Of a stretch of 64,000 nt of DNA, positions 10,189-23,588 are shown piece after piece. Made by a program: the position numbers and the translations under genes. Below the pieces are notes generated by a model, which was not told the DNA's origin, ran no database searches, and saw only the letters and a list, made by a program, of their open reading frames with translations. Location: positions 42,851,172 to 42,915,171 of the forward strand of contig NC_058339.1 in the NCBI RefSeq assembly GCF_905475395.1, given 5' to 3'. The stretch comes from Chrysoperla carnea (taxonomy: Eukaryota; Arthropoda; Insecta; Neuroptera; Chrysopidae). Position 1 is the first letter of the stretch. Each line of letters starts with the position of its first letter.

Positions 10189-12741
10189 CCTGCTTAAAGA
10201 GAGTGACTCCTTATCGTATGTTCCTTATCGTACGTTCTAACTTGTTTACTAGTTGAGAGGTAAAACCAAAAAGTGCAACAAATAAAAATGACTCCAAAAA
10301 CCGACATGTAGGTTACCTAGAAAACTAAAACTTTATTAATTGTCATCTATCATTCAAATTTGTAATAAATCAAAAATTTGGAAATAACATCAAGTTTTAT
10401 AATAAATTTCAAAATTTCTCGAGTTACTAGAGAAATCTTTGTGAAGAATTCTCGTGACTTAGGAAATAAAAAAGGTAGAGAAATCAGAAACCCTATACGC
10501 AACTCCCATAAATAAAGTCTACATTTACTTCATGGATAAAATGTCAGGCTGTGAGAGACTATTGTGCAACAAATTTTTAAATTTCATTTTCCTGGATGCA
10601 TGCAATTACTTTCCATCAGCAGATAAAAAATTTATAATATAACATGTGCTATGTGGTATAACGTATGAATAAAAACAAAGCTCTCTTGTATAATTCAGGA
10701 CGCTCTAGTACTAAAATGGGTATTAACAAAATAGATATTGCAAAATATTTATTCATTTGAAGAATACATTGAAAAAAAAATTACTTTTATTTACGATCAC
10801 AGTGTACCGCAACCTTTTCATTTCCCAAAATTCTTCACAATAAAAACTACCATAACAAAATTTTTTTGTATAAAACAACTACAAATAAGTCTATAAGAGT
10901 GACTCGAATCCAGTACAACGAATATACCAACAATTTTATCTTCCTTTGCAATATAATATAGCAAAATAAGTACAAACATACAGAAAAATTCATTTTTATT
11001 TAGGATTTTTAGAATTATATAAACTGAATTATAAGAGGATAAAATTTTCTTGTCTTCGATTCTATTCGGTCTTGTAATTTTTTTCTAAACTGTAAAATGT
11101 CAAAGTCTGTAGAAAAATGTGAAAAACGTATTGGTATCTATTTAGATAAAATCATCTTCTAGAACATACTTTTTGATGAGAAATCCAATGTGAAATTTTA
11201 TAAATTTAATAAGAATTATTAGGAAAGATATTATCGATGAACTCAAGTTATTAAGTTTATTGCTTTTATCTTATTCTTTTCGTTAAAACAAAATAAATAC
11301 TTCCCGCTGTGTAATCTAATATAATTCTTTATATTTACGTACAGTTAAATACGTAAAATAATTTACATCATGTATTTTTTTTTTTTTTTTAATGATTAAA
11401 TTTTCAGTCAAGAAACCTTAAAAAGTATTGTAGAGTTAGAAGTTACTCAAACAGAAATTCATCAATAAAGATTTTTATTCTAAGCTTTTCAAACATTATT
11501 TGAAAACTTTTTTAGAGGATAAACGTACATTTTAGCATCATGTTTATAGTAATCATGAATGTCCGGTGTATAATTTTCCAAAATATTTTTAGTAATGTCT
11601 CAAATCGGAAGCAAACTTGTAGACTAAAATTTTTATATCTTAAAATTTTTCGGGTGAAATGACCCACCCGAAATCATGTTGAAAAAGATCATGGAGCAGT
11701 GGTCAAGAATAGTGGTCTGGAATAGCCTTCCCTCTTTCGGTATCACAACGAACCCTATAGTCGAATCCTATGGTGTTGCCCTTCAAATTTTACTACCTCA
11801 TGAGCTTAAAATTGATAAATATTTGTTTCCGTTTTTTGATATTCCACTCAGCACGGAACGTCCGTTATCTGATAACCTGAAAATGAATTTTAGAAATGCC
11901 AAACTACGGACGCGCCGTTTTATTTCTTACTAATTATTATTAGATTATCAAAGAACAAAATATCCACTAATTCATAACTCGAAGCATGATTATAATTTTG
12001 ACGAACCCCTCAATAAAAAGCACAACTATCAGCGAGCTTACTCAGTATTGATTCTAGTATTTTTAGAAGACCTGAAGAATTGATCTAATTTTGCAAAATG
12101 TAAGCTGCATTTCAACTCATAAGAAAAATATGACAGACGTTTCAGAATTTCTTTAGAAATAAACAGAAAAAAGACTTCAAGGAGCTAATCAAGAAACTAA
12201 TACATTTTAAAATGATTTCCCTATGTAAGTAGTGATACGCATCTTCCTGTAAATTAGTTAAGAATGTGATTGTACCGTTTATTTTCTAACAGGTCTCATC
12301 TGGTTTAGGTACCTACATATAAAACTTTATACATTGTTACTCATCATAATCTAATAATCTCGCCTCTCAGTACTAGTCTTGGCATTTATTGCACTAAAAC
12401 AGTCAGTTACTTTATCTTGTGTTTCTCTAGAATAATGAAACTATAATATAATAATAACGATACTGTGTTGCAGGCGCATCGGATCGTATGTACACTTATC
12501 CAGTGTAAACCAAAACCTTTCTAGGTATGAACACTACAAACCATAAAATTCTAATTAAAAATAGCAGAAAAGTTGTAATGATAGGTTCTGCGCAAGTAAC
12601 TAGCAATTAAGTCATAGGAAGGTGGAAAAGAATTGGATTAAACATGAATCTAAGCCGAATATAAATTTGTTTTACAAACTTTAAGCCATTGACGTAAACC
12701 AACAATCTTTCTAGTGCTAAAGGTTTTTAAGAAGAAAAAAA
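10189..12741. other. Intergenic, no supported gene
   Basis: AT-rich sequence with a T-run near 11377-11391. A perfect short hairpin (CGGGTG, loop, CACCCG) lies near 11650-11671. An 85-codon frame follows at 11676-11933 (MLKKIMEQWSRIVVW) with somewhat higher GC but no recognised domain and no clear splice sites. Nothing else seen. Confidence 0.55.
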
Positions 12742-13302
12742 AACTATTTACTGAGTTAATTGCTGAAATACCATGTATAGACAGTATTGATTACGCAATC
12801 GTTTATTTTTTTCCGTGAGGTAAGTAAAAAAAGATAGCCACTCTAACACACGAAGTAATAAGAGTTTCTTTCTTCTCCCTTCCTCAGTGGATATAGTATA
12901 CTCAATGCTATAAACAAACAAACACATACATAGTATAAGTAACGTATACATTTAATTTATATACAATTCGTGTATATATGCTATATAATGTTTCTAACCT
13001 AATTTTCGCCCTCACGGGAAGACAAGGATGCTTACGGAAAATGGTTTCAAACAAAAATAATTTATTTTTTTAAAAAGAACATTTTTTACATTTAAACGTT
13101 TGTTATATTTATAACGGATTCGACCTCACTTTTTATGTACTAAGCAGCTATAAAAATTTCAGCTGGATATCTCTTTTCGTTTTTGAGTTATCGTGTTGAC
13201 ATACGAATAGACAGACAGAAAATAGGGATTGTAATAACTAGGTGATTTTATGAGCACCTATAAATACCAAAATTTGGTTCGTATCATCAATATTCGACAC
13301 TC
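12742..13302 (+). repeat. Dispersed repeat family A, copy 1
   Basis: Begins CTGAGTTAATTGCTGAAATA followed by CCATGTATAGACAG. It shares with the other copies a block CCCTCACGGG, a block TTTCAGCTGGATATCTC with TTTTTGAGTTATCGTG, then a GACA-rich stretch and GGTGATTTTATGAGCACCTA. The 3' end is diverged. Confidence 0.65.
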
Positions 13303-15714
13303 TAATCACGAATAAAAATTTAATTTTTCACAACAAAACTTACATTCACAAATTCTCTTATTCGCAAAAAGAGCTAAATGTTTTTAACTTCATTTTGAAT
13401 TCACAATCTAAATCAAGCACGGACTTCACTTTATTGACCTTTTTGATGTCTTCATACTTAACTATTTATTTTGATGTGTTTAGTAAAGAGTATTGGTCTT
13501 CCGTTTAAAAACAATTTTAACTAGTTTCACTTTTTTGGTATTCGAGAGTTCTATACTTCAATAAATAATAACAAAAATAACATATTTGATCCTTATAGAA
13601 AGTCGATATCTTCATTCGAAATAACAATAATATTTTTTAAAAGTTAATGCTTTCTCTGATTGAATTTATGGAAAATAAAATAGGCTAGGGATTATCTAAA
13701 CAAGAAAGAATGAATCAAATACAGCTACCCACCTGAAATATAAAAAAATTTTTCACCGAAAACACAAAAGATAATCTTGCTTTGTTATGTAGTAACGAGA
13801 AAACATTTACGTCAACAGTTAATGGTTAAAGTCCGAATCACATAGGTAAATATCATTGAACCAATATCGATATTAGTGTGCCATAGAATGTAAAAACTGG
13901 AAAAATTGATAATTTAATAGTATTATGTAAAATAATGTAAAAATTAAAAATGTGAATTTTGTCATTAAAGTCGGTATATGGATATACAAAAATATTCTAA
14001 GCAATTATCATAGTTTTTTTCGATATCCCTAACCACTCTGACACTAGACAAAATATTAAGAAACGGCCCAATTTGACAATTTGTAGTAGGCTGAGTTTAA
14101 AGTTTCGATTTTGGTTAAGTATCTATGAAACTGTGACAAATCACTCTGTGTGACTGTGCAAAATTTCAAATCGATATTCCTTTAAATAACACAAATACGA
14201 GGGTGGCTCCATCTTAAATGCAACACACTGTATAAAATTTAGCTGAAATTTCCATCCAGTCATACGCAAGTCTACACAAAGTGATTCACAGGTATTTACT
14301 ATAATTTCAACGAAAATTTATTCGCAAACACCTAATGGAAATAAAATATTCAAATCAATGAACGAAATAATACAATAATCGAAATAGTTTGACACAGGTA
14401 CAGGTAATATTGATAAAAAAAGAGTTGAAGTAGGAAAAGGAAACAAATATTGAAAGACGTTTATATTAACATCCTTTTGGAATGTATGAGGTAAACTCTT
14501 GTGTTCAAGTAGGTAATATGAAACAGATAATATGCATAGAAGATAACATCACCAAAGAAAACACACATCATCATTCAAAAATGTAATATTGAAAACTAAA
14601 AAAAAATACCTTTAGAGTGTGTCGATTGGCACCTCAAGTATTACAAATTTTTACAGTTCAATAAATAAGGTTCCCATATAAAATGAAAATACAGAAGGAA
14701 TATGGTTTGTGTAAAAATAGTTGAAATAAAACAAACAAAAAACTATTGGCTACGTGTAGGAGTTTTATTTCCATGGTAACCATAAACTACTTTATTAATT
14801 TAATTGTATGAATGAACATATAAGTCTATGGTTTGAATATATAGATTACATTAAAAATTTATTATTAGTTTGTAACAAATTCAAAGAAGAAATTATGTAA
14901 ATTAACATTTAAAAGATATTATTTATGCAATTTTGGCTCTTATTATCATAATTTTTAATACAACAAGTTTAATTAATTGTTCTTTTCCAATAATTTCACA
15001 TTTACTATACCATTTACATGTGAAAAATTGAAAGTTAATCATATTTTAAATAAACGTATGATTTATTGAAAATTTTACAACATAAGAGCGCTACGGTCGG
15101 TTCAGCTGACCCCTCCACCTACTATGTTCCCGACCCATACCCTAAACGCTTAAATCTGATAAACTATTCCAGATTATAAATATTATCAAAGATAATCAAC
15201 GTGAATTCTAGGATATTTCGACATAAGTTTCTATTTTTGCCACAATTTTCTTTTTCAATCAATTTTTTTATTATATAAATGCGTATTTTGACTTGCATGC
15301 AGTAAACATTTGTAAGAATTTGGTAATCCTAATTACTCTTATATTCTCATTTACTCGTTGTTAATTTGGTGACGGTTTACACAAATGATGACTAAATGGT
15401 AGTCGAAATATGAATTTTTATAATACAAAAATTTAGCTAGGAAATAAGGACAATAATCGAAATTCAATTCTATTTCACATTGTTTATGGAAAAGAGTGAC
15501 AACTTTCTTATGGGAAAGAATTCAAAATTTCTTATAATTGCGAACTTAACATGAGGTTGCTATTGCAAATAATTATTCGCATGGTTTCTAAATAAAAGCA
15601 ACACCGTATTTAAAGCCACACAACTTTTTGTACGAGACCTTCCGTTTCCCACGATCGTTTCACAAATATTTTCAATTTGGATGGTCAATTATTATATTAT
15701 AACTTGACAATATA
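13303..15714. other. Intergenic, no supported gene
   Basis: AT-rich sequence. The stretch near 15086-15140 is locally GC-richer (GAGCGCTACGGTCGG) but not open in a convincing frame. Nothing recognised. Confidence 0.55.
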
Positions 15715-15890
15715 AGGCGAAAAGTAAGAATACAATTTTTCGATATCTGGAGTAATTTTGAAAATATCGAAATTTGAAAATTTTGTTTAGTGTGTGTTTC
15801 AACATTTTATTCTTATTTTTCGTCTACATTCATGAAGTTATAACAAAATTAATCATCAAAATTCGATCACAGTCTAAACTTGCCTGGCCG
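15715..15890. repeat. Second copy of the hairpin repeat seen at 2235-2437
   Basis: Carries TTTTTCGATATCTGGAGTAA, then a reverse-complement-like second half with TTCATGAAGTTATAACAAAA and CAGTCTAAACTTGCC. The same blocks occur at 2200-2437. It has the same imperfect hairpin layout. A frame at 15774-16001 across it is not considered coding. Confidence 0.5.
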
Positions 15891-16305
15891 CTCGTACTTC
15901 CTAAAATTGATAGAGTATATTTTTGTCAGAATTCTAGATGGAAAACGATTTTTTTCAAAATATATAAAATACTTATAGGTAAAAAATTTTTAAATATATA
16001 AAATACTAAATAGTAAAGGTTTCGTTCCCTTTTTAAATTTGATTAAATACAGTTGTACAAAATAAGCACCGTTCCAGGAGGATTATAACATTATTGTCAT
16101 ATTCGACAAAAGTCATATAAGCTTTGAATATTCTAACATATAATAATCAAGGTATATTTCTAGTTTTGTACATGGTAAGCATGAAGAAATTGAAGCAAAT
16201 AAACTTTTGATCAGTTTATAATTTATTCAATAAATAACTCTCTAGATAAAAAAAACTCGTGAACAGAAACTCTCTCTTTATTGTATATAGGCAATTTTAT
16301 TACAG

Positions 16306-16309
<4 letters not shown>

Positions 16310-16397
<88 letters not shown>
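16310..16397. repeat. (AT)n microsatellite, about 88 bp
   Basis: Uninterrupted AT dinucleotides over about 43 units. Long AT tracts can extrude as cruciforms and are length-polymorphic. They are also hard to assemble, so the true length may differ. Confidence 0.95.
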
Positions 16398-16401
<4 letters not shown>

Positions 16402-17654
16402 CTTAATAACGAAATTGGTTCGAGATAATTTTTAAAAGGTGGGTCTAGTTTTCGTCTTTAGCAGCACAATAAACTAACAAATGAAGAGAAATTTGATAAA
16501 GAAATAAGAAAGATCAAGCGTAGCCACAGAAAAATAGACTAGAGAAATAATATATAAGATAAATCAGATAACCCCAAAACCCCAAAAGTCGTATTCTAAA
16601 GGTCATGAAACTTATTTATCATTCAGATAAATGATTTTGACATTAACACATATGATTTGAATCGATAAATATTTATATTTTTCTTTTTATTTCGAGGCTA
16701 GCACATTTTGCAAAATAAGTAGTGACACTGCGGCGTAGTATCTAATCGAACACTTTTAACATGTTATCATGGCACTTAATAGCGTATATATAGGCTAGTC
16801 AAATGAATATTTGCCAAAATTGTAATTATGTTTTCAACATATAATGTATATGAAAAGTAACATCACCTGTTTCACACATTTTTTGGGTTACAAACCTCTC
16901 TAAATGTAACACAAATGTCTCAGTTACAGTTATCACATACATTTACATATGCTCCCGTAATACACCCACTTGTAAATAGTCTTTGAATAAAGCCACAGGT
17001 TAAACATTATTTTAAACATATACAGGCTGATCCAAGTTAAAACTACAGGACTTTACAAAATAATAGATAACGTTAATTAATGAGAATTTATCAATACACT
17101 TGTAGGTGGGAATGTGTTATTTTCTATTTACAGGGAGTGAAAAAACTGGGACTTTGGGACTGTTGGGAAAAATTGGGAATTTGGTACACAATGCTCCAAG
17201 CATAAATAAAAGCTATTGTATTTACAAAAAATTCAGCTGCACTACGATGTTTTTCTAAAAACGGGGTGATGGCTCACTCATAGCTCAAATACTACCCCTG
17301 ATAATTTTCGTAATTTATTACCATAAATAAAAAATGAAGAATTCCTAGAAAATATTTGTCAAATTTCCAATTTTCTAAGCAGGCGATTTCGCAATTTACA
17401 CAAAAATATTCTTTTTTCAAAAATTACAATTGTATCTAGAAAAGAATATTTACTTAGCTACAAATGTATTAGACAAAAGACAAAATAACACAGACATTAT
17501 GTCATATAATAATAAAAGTATTTTAAACTCATTATATTTTTTCCCACCTCTTCCACCAAAATATTATTTCTTAATTGAAGAATATTTTGATTTTTTATGT
17601 TGTTGATAAAATATGAACTTTAATGTAGAATTTGATGAACTGGATTCATTTTGA
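16398..17654. other. Intergenic, no supported gene
   Basis: AT-rich sequence with no recognised gene or element. Confidence 0.55.
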
Positions 17655-17820
17655 AAGTTTCAGACCGAAAGTAAACAATTGACTAAGCTAATTGTTAAAA
17701 TATCCTGTTAAATGTGTTAAAAGGCAGTATTAAGTATTTTCTATATAAAATTCGTTTTTTTTACCAAAATTTTGTAAATATCGTCAATATTTTTAAGCGT
17801 TACAAACTTGGAACAAAAAT
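17655..17820 (+). repeat. Family A relic, internally deleted
   Basis: Only the outer parts remain: near 17677 AACAATTGACTAAGCTAATT (the 5' block) and near 17787 TTTTTAAGCGTTACAAACTT (the 3' block). The roughly 400-bp middle seen in fuller copies is missing. Confidence 0.5.
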
Positions 17821-19230
17821 TTCCCGAAAATTCGATTATGGGTTTTTAATATTTTGCTCTATATGCATGGACGATACCAAAAGTTTCCAAAACATAAAGA
17901 GCTAGATTATTCGAATTTTCTATATAAGTTAAAAAGTGTAAAAAATAAACATTTAAGAATTATTCATTTAAGAAAGGTCCAATCACAAATGGTTAACATG
18001 TAAATTTGTTTTCTCAAAATCTTATGGAGGGTGATAATGTTTATTAAATTTGTCTATTCTTTCTTGTTTTCTACATTTTTGTAGAAATCGTTTTACATTG
18101 CTTTTTTTTTTCTTCCAACGTGAATAGAGATTTATGTTCTATAATATACAAGTAATGCTTAAAATTAAACGCAATTAATCAATATAGTTGGAATTTTCAA
18201 CAACAATAAACTCCTACACTTCTGCTAATTATACTTTCTGCTAATTATACTTTCTCATATAACACACGTTAATCAATTACACGTTGTTAATAACACAACA
18301 GTAAATTATTAGAAAAATACATATACATCGGTGCCTAGGTTGGGACTATGATCATGATGCAACTCAAATAAATTGTTGTGATTTCTCATCATCTCAAAAT
18401 ATTTCTAGCCTACTCCAAAATTCTCATTATCGTATTCTTCAAGAAATTTTACGCTTGTTTTCTTGAATTCGTTAATCGGTCGAAACAGACTATTAAACAA
18501 AATTTATTGTTGATATGATTTCCGGCTCTTATTTCTAAAAGTCACTCATACCATATTATTTGTAAAAGCTTAAGGGGAAAACTTCGAAAAGAAAAGCATC
18601 GAATCAGCCTTGATAATTTAAATTGAGCACCTCCAGCTTTTACAAACTGTCCTGTATGAATGATTCAAAGAAATAATTAGATATTTTTACTTTTTAGTTC
18701 AATAAAAGCTTTCTTTTTGTTTCTTTTAAAAAGTAGTTTTCATTAGAAAAAAATTTTTTTTAAAGTAATTTTTAGTAAAAAACGTACTTCAACATGTAGG
18801 CATCAAATTTTTATTTTTGTTATGTAAGAATTGTATAACTAAATAGACCATTAAAATATTTAAATTTTAGAATTTATTAACCATTCAGGGATCAAATCAA
18901 TATAGGATAACATTATAATTTATTATTTTATATGAAAAAATTCCCACTTGTCTTCAAAACTTTTCGACATCTTATACAATAAAAAGGAGTGATTTAATCC
19001 AAAGCTCACTTCTCCATAAGAATCATCACTACTCTAATTTTTAACAATATACCTAAAGATAAGTTTCATGTTAGTAAATTTTATTATAGTGAACGGAAAA
19101 CTTTTATACTAGTTTTATTTACAATTTAAATAATATAAATAATGTTGAAAGCTTTCAATTTTATTATGAAAAAAGTGAACGAAAAAAAAAAACAAGATTT
19201 ACAATATGTAGAATTTAAATCGTAGAAATA
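17821..19230. other. Intergenic, no supported gene
   Basis: AT-rich sequence. A 17-bp direct duplication (CTGCTAATTATACTTTC, twice) lies near 18222-18255. No gene seen. Confidence 0.55.
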
Positions 19231-19833
19231 GGCGAGAAAATTTTACATTTTATCGCGAAAATTTCTAAAGTAAGATGGATCGTGATGTGGTTTTTTGCAT
19301 AAGGTTCTAGAAGTTATTTGTAAACTTTTTATCGTTTTTACTAAAAAATGTATTTTTTGTACATACAACATATAGTAAATAATGATTAGAAAATGAATTT
19401 TTTCAAAATCTTTTTTTAATATCTATACGTTTCATGATCATTAGAAGCTTTTTATGAAGAAAAAAAAACAAATTTTGAATTTTTCTTTAAAATTTTTTCT
19501 GCTTTTGAAATCAGGATTCCCGGGTCCATAAGTGCTACGAGAATTTTACAATCGGATTCGCGTTCTGCAGCTTCAAAAACAACTGAGCAACCATTTCCAG
19601 CCAATTTGGTACATTTAACGGGATAATAGTTTTCTTTTAATTGCCTAAAATAGTGCATTACAAAAAATGCATTTTCTAATACACAAACAAGGAAAATTAT
19701 CTCCCCATAATTTTCAATGTTCACAAAGTTTATAAATACCTTCTAGAACCTAATACAAAAAACCGTGTCCTCATTCATCTTACTTTAGAAATTTTCACGA
19801 TTTTAACGTTTTTTGTGTTAAATTTTCTCGTCT
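19231..19833. mobile_element. Inverted-repeat element with about 105-bp arms and an open frame in the loop
   Basis: The left arm 19231-19336 and right arm 19724-19833 are inverted and diverged copies of one another. Shared blocks include GAAAATTTCTAAAGTAAGAT, GGTTTTTTG and GGTTCTAGAAG. The loop of about 390 bp is not repetitive and contains the frame listed separately at 19452-19724. No transposase motif and no sure target duplication were seen. Confidence 0.55.
19452..19724 (-). pseudogene. Protein-like open frame inside an inverted-repeat element
   Basis: The frame is open for about 90 codons from 19724 to a stop at 19452. Its first in-frame ATG is at MHYFRQLKE, about residue 23. The part after that ATG is protein-like in composition (LKENYYPVKCTKL, VVFEAAERES, ILVALMDPG), with four Cys and balanced charge, unlike the hydrophobic noise usual in this window. 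It fills the loop between two inverted arms. It may be a captured fragment of a host gene or a remnant of the element's own gene. I recognise no family. Confidence 0.25.
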
Positions 19834-20149
19834 AAAAAGAAACACATTACAATTCACTTTTTACTTCTTTATATTTTTTATAATAAAGAAAAAAACATGC
19901 AGAAAGTATACAAATATTTGAGATTCTGTAGAAAAGTCAATATCATTTACATTTCAAATAAGTATCTTGATTTTTTTAAGTTTATGTAATCACTAACATA
20001 ATAGCTGAGATGCAAATTTTAAATACATCCATGGATAATAGACAGTTCTGTTCGTCACTCTTTTTATTCGACGTACGTTTCAATAATTTAGTTAAAGCTG
20101 ATAATGCAATAAATGCACAATAAGTTCACAAAATTTAAAATTATGTCTA

Positions 20150-20490
20150 TTCTGGGTGTTGAGATACCCTGTATAGATAATGTTGAAAAATTTAAAAAAG
20201 AAAGTAAAATGGCGCCCTTCCGGCGGTTATTTCGAAAGTGCGAATGTTTTTCGAATATGCTTTGAAACAAAGTTTTAAATGCAAATAAATGTTTTATTCT
20301 TTTATTGTTTTGGAAATTTTTGGTAACTAGGTTTTTGCTCTATTTTGCACCCTCACGAGAAAACAATGATATTTACAAAAAAAATGTTCATTTAAACTAC
20401 TATTTTTACAGATTCACGGCTGCGGCCCCATGCCCCAATTGCCCCCTGTTGCTCGTTTACGAACGATGTATATTTTTTCGTTCCATTAGC
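20150..20490 (+). repeat. Diverged family A relic
   Basis: It has TGAGATACCCTGTATAGATA near 20159, then CCCTCACGAGAAAACAATGA near 20348, and a diverged version of the CATTTACGAAC block near 20457. The order matches family A but identity is low. Confidence 0.4.
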
Positions 20491-22087
20491 AAAATATAAG
20501 GGTGAACTTTTTAAAAAATCACATTTTATATTATTTTGTTCGTAGGTCACTCATAATGGAGAAAAAATGATGCATAAAAAAGCCGCCCCGATCTGGAATT
20601 CTCGGGAGCCACTTGGGAGATATTTTTAGGGGCAGTAATTTAAATGTATTTATTATCAGACAAAAATATTCAATTCTAGCAGCTATCCTCCCGCTTTTTT
20701 TAGACAATTTTAAAAGCAAAGACTAACGGATGTATCCTTCGCCTTCCTTGCTTTCACTTACCTCCCCCATCCCGTAACACTTTAAATTATATATTACTAT
20801 TTATAATGAAATCATACTATTAATTTTTTAGTTTTAGAATTTTTTGCCGAAGCGTGCGGCTAACTGCTTGTTTTTTGAAAATAAAATACAGCCTTTTATA
20901 GTCGCTGATAATGCAGCTTTCTGTTGGTGAAACAATTTATTTAATCGGTTTTGTGGTTTTTCAGTTTATCCGATACAAACAAACATACAAAAATCAAATC
21001 GTTTTTCTTTATAATATTAGTTTAGATTAATCCAACAAGGATTTATTCGTGTTTCAAAAGTTTATATGATTTTCTTGAATTTCATAATCCATTAAAGTAA
21101 TAACAAAAAGTTTAAAATATGAAAATTTTTTCATTCAAATTGAATAATAGAAAAGATTATTTAGATTCCCAAATGATTTAAATACAATACGTTACAAATA
21201 CTGAAATGGATTCTATTTACGGAAAAGTTAATCGTTTTTAAAAAGTGGATTTTTTTTAAATATTTACATATATTTTTTTAGTTCTTATACTTATTCATGT
21301 CAGTCACTTTTGAGCATTTGTTCTTAGTTAAAAAGTGCCTGAATATTATTTTATTTTGTTTTTAAGCTATCTTATTCAAGTCGTTGTATTCAAGGAAAGG
21401 TGGATTTGTGTAAATGGACAAATTCGATTATTATATAAAAACTTGTACAAAAATTGTGTTTTTTTAGAGTAATTTAGGTCGCTTTGGGCAAAACTTATAA
21501 TACCATTTTATGTTATATCCACAGATCATAAAAATACATTTAAAAAAAGTAAAATTTACCTAGAATAAGAGAAAAACACTAGTCGTTTTGCTGTAAATAA
21601 AAATTAAAAAAATTAACACGAAGAAAAATTAATTCACAAATTCAAAACACTTCTAGAAAATACACAATATTTTCAATGAACATTTTTGTTTTAAGAAAAC
21701 TCACAAAATTTACAAAGTTTTTCAATAAATAATTTGTTCATTGAATTTTTGATTACAACAATTGTTTTAAATTCGATTATTGAAATGTGTTGAACAATAA
21801 TATCTTATACACGCCAACAGCGCATTATATTATGAACTAGTGGTAAAACCGCGAAATTCGAACAAGTTGACCACGAAAAGTGTATATATGTATATACACA
21901 TAAACAACAAGTGCTCAATATGTAGTATACTCCATATACGAATATTTCTGTGTGTGAACAGATGTAAAGGATGCTGGATACTGTTTTAGCTTATATTAGA
22001 AGACGAACGCAACTAATACATAAATGCAACCAAAAGATCTATCATTAGAGGCATATAATATTTGTATGTAGTATGTATACAAACCCG
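20491..22087. other. Intergenic, no supported gene
   Basis: AT-rich sequence. Nothing recognised. Confidence 0.55.
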
Positions 22088-22645
22088 GGCAGCTGATATT
22101 CCTGTGGGACTCCCGGGCAAGCATGCGCCGATTTTCACACACAAAAAAACGTTTACACTTTACTATTATTATATACTATAATACTATACCATATGTATAT
22201 ATGTACGAACTGTGCTTAGCTCGAATCGCAACGAGCAAACAAGTGATACTTTGTGCTTCGATGAAAGATGTGTCTACAGCGTACCCATATATTTTCTCTG
22301 AGCGTTTTCTTCTATCGTATAAAATAACAACGAAGTTTGTTATTTGAAAACAACATAGAGGTTGGTATTACTCGTTCAGATGTACCTGACACAACAATAT
22401 TATTCAATGGCGCACCTTCAAAATTTAAGAAGGAAATACAGTCAAACAGCGTATAAAAAAACCTCTAAGATTAAACGGTTTTCCACCGGACGGAAAAGAG
22501 GTCCCCCGACTGTAATGACGATTTTACTTATCATAGCAATTCCAGATGAAATTTTTTTCTGCAAAATTCAATCTACCTGCATTCTGAACATTTCAATACA
22601 ACTGCTGTTCATTAAATCTGTCGAGAAACGACAGAATAATTCAAG
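22088..22645 (+). other. Candidate 5' exon of a plus-strand gene (weak)
   Basis: This is a less AT-biased island. It opens with a CCCGGG inverted pair (near 22084 and 22113) and ends at an excellent splice donor, TTCAAG then GTAAGTAGG, at 22646. The frame running into the donor is open from about 22362, with the first ATG at 22380 (MYLTQQYYSMAHLQ). It contains the basic stretch FSTGRKRGPP before a hydrophobic region. The donor and composition suggest a first exon, coding or 5' UTR. Without a partner exon or transcript evidence this is only a candidate, and the product is not recognised. Confidence 0.25.
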
Positions 22646-23588
22646 GTAAGTAGGTAGGTACATGACTTTTGAGACTGCATCGTGGCCTATCCTATAATAA
22701 CATTCATTTAAAATAACTTAAAAATTTACCTTCTATCTTAGATATTATTAAGTTCAAAATATTTGGAGGTGACACTGATTTTTTCCTGCATGAAGCCAGT
22801 GAAGGGATGAATTTTAGGAGTCGAAATTCCTGGAACTTCTTCATAAATTACAAAATTTTGGGTATATTTGTATGTATATAGAAATATACAAAATAATTGT
22901 TAATTTTTCAAGAAGAAACTTCACGGATTAACGATCAAAGAAAGACTTAAAATTAATAAAACAAATTTGAATACAACAATTTTGATCATAACTAAATTCC
23001 ATAAGGATCTGTATAAAAGATGAAGTTCAATGATATTTTTTATTTCTCTTCGTCCCTTCGTAACTACGCCTGTGATTTTCCTCTATGTTTATCATTGGTT
23101 TGTAAATTGTGTATTGTATAAAACGACAGACAGGAAAAAGTACACTTTCATCAATGTCTAATCGAAAATCAACAAAACCTGTTGGACGTTTATCAATATT
23201 ACATTTTATCGTATCAAATTTTATTTTTGTTATCCATTATCATATTATACTAAACAAATATATTTTTCAGATTATCATAAATTATTGATATTAATATCAA
23301 TAATATTTTACCTATGCATATATTACCCTCACACCAAGAAATAAATGTGTACCTAGCTTAAAAGATCTATTTTATCTTGGTACTGAAAAATAACAGTTCG
23401 AGGAGAATCGGCATACCAGTGGTACCTGAGAGAATAAAAACGTCTAGGCCCATATTGTACCCTGACAACAGTGCGACTTTTTCGATTTTTTTCTTTGTTA
23501 AAATAAAAATATATGTGCATTAATAAATTGAAATGGGTTTCTTGTGCATTGATGTAATGTACTAATACAGCTAAAATTATACAAAAAC
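22646..23588. other. No supported gene
   Basis: AT-rich sequence. It would be intron if the candidate exon before it is real. Nothing recognised. Confidence 0.5.

Noticed and set aside
11676..11933. 85-codon open frame with moderately higher GC
   Set aside because: No recognised family and no clear splice sites. Frames of this length arise by chance in 64 kb.
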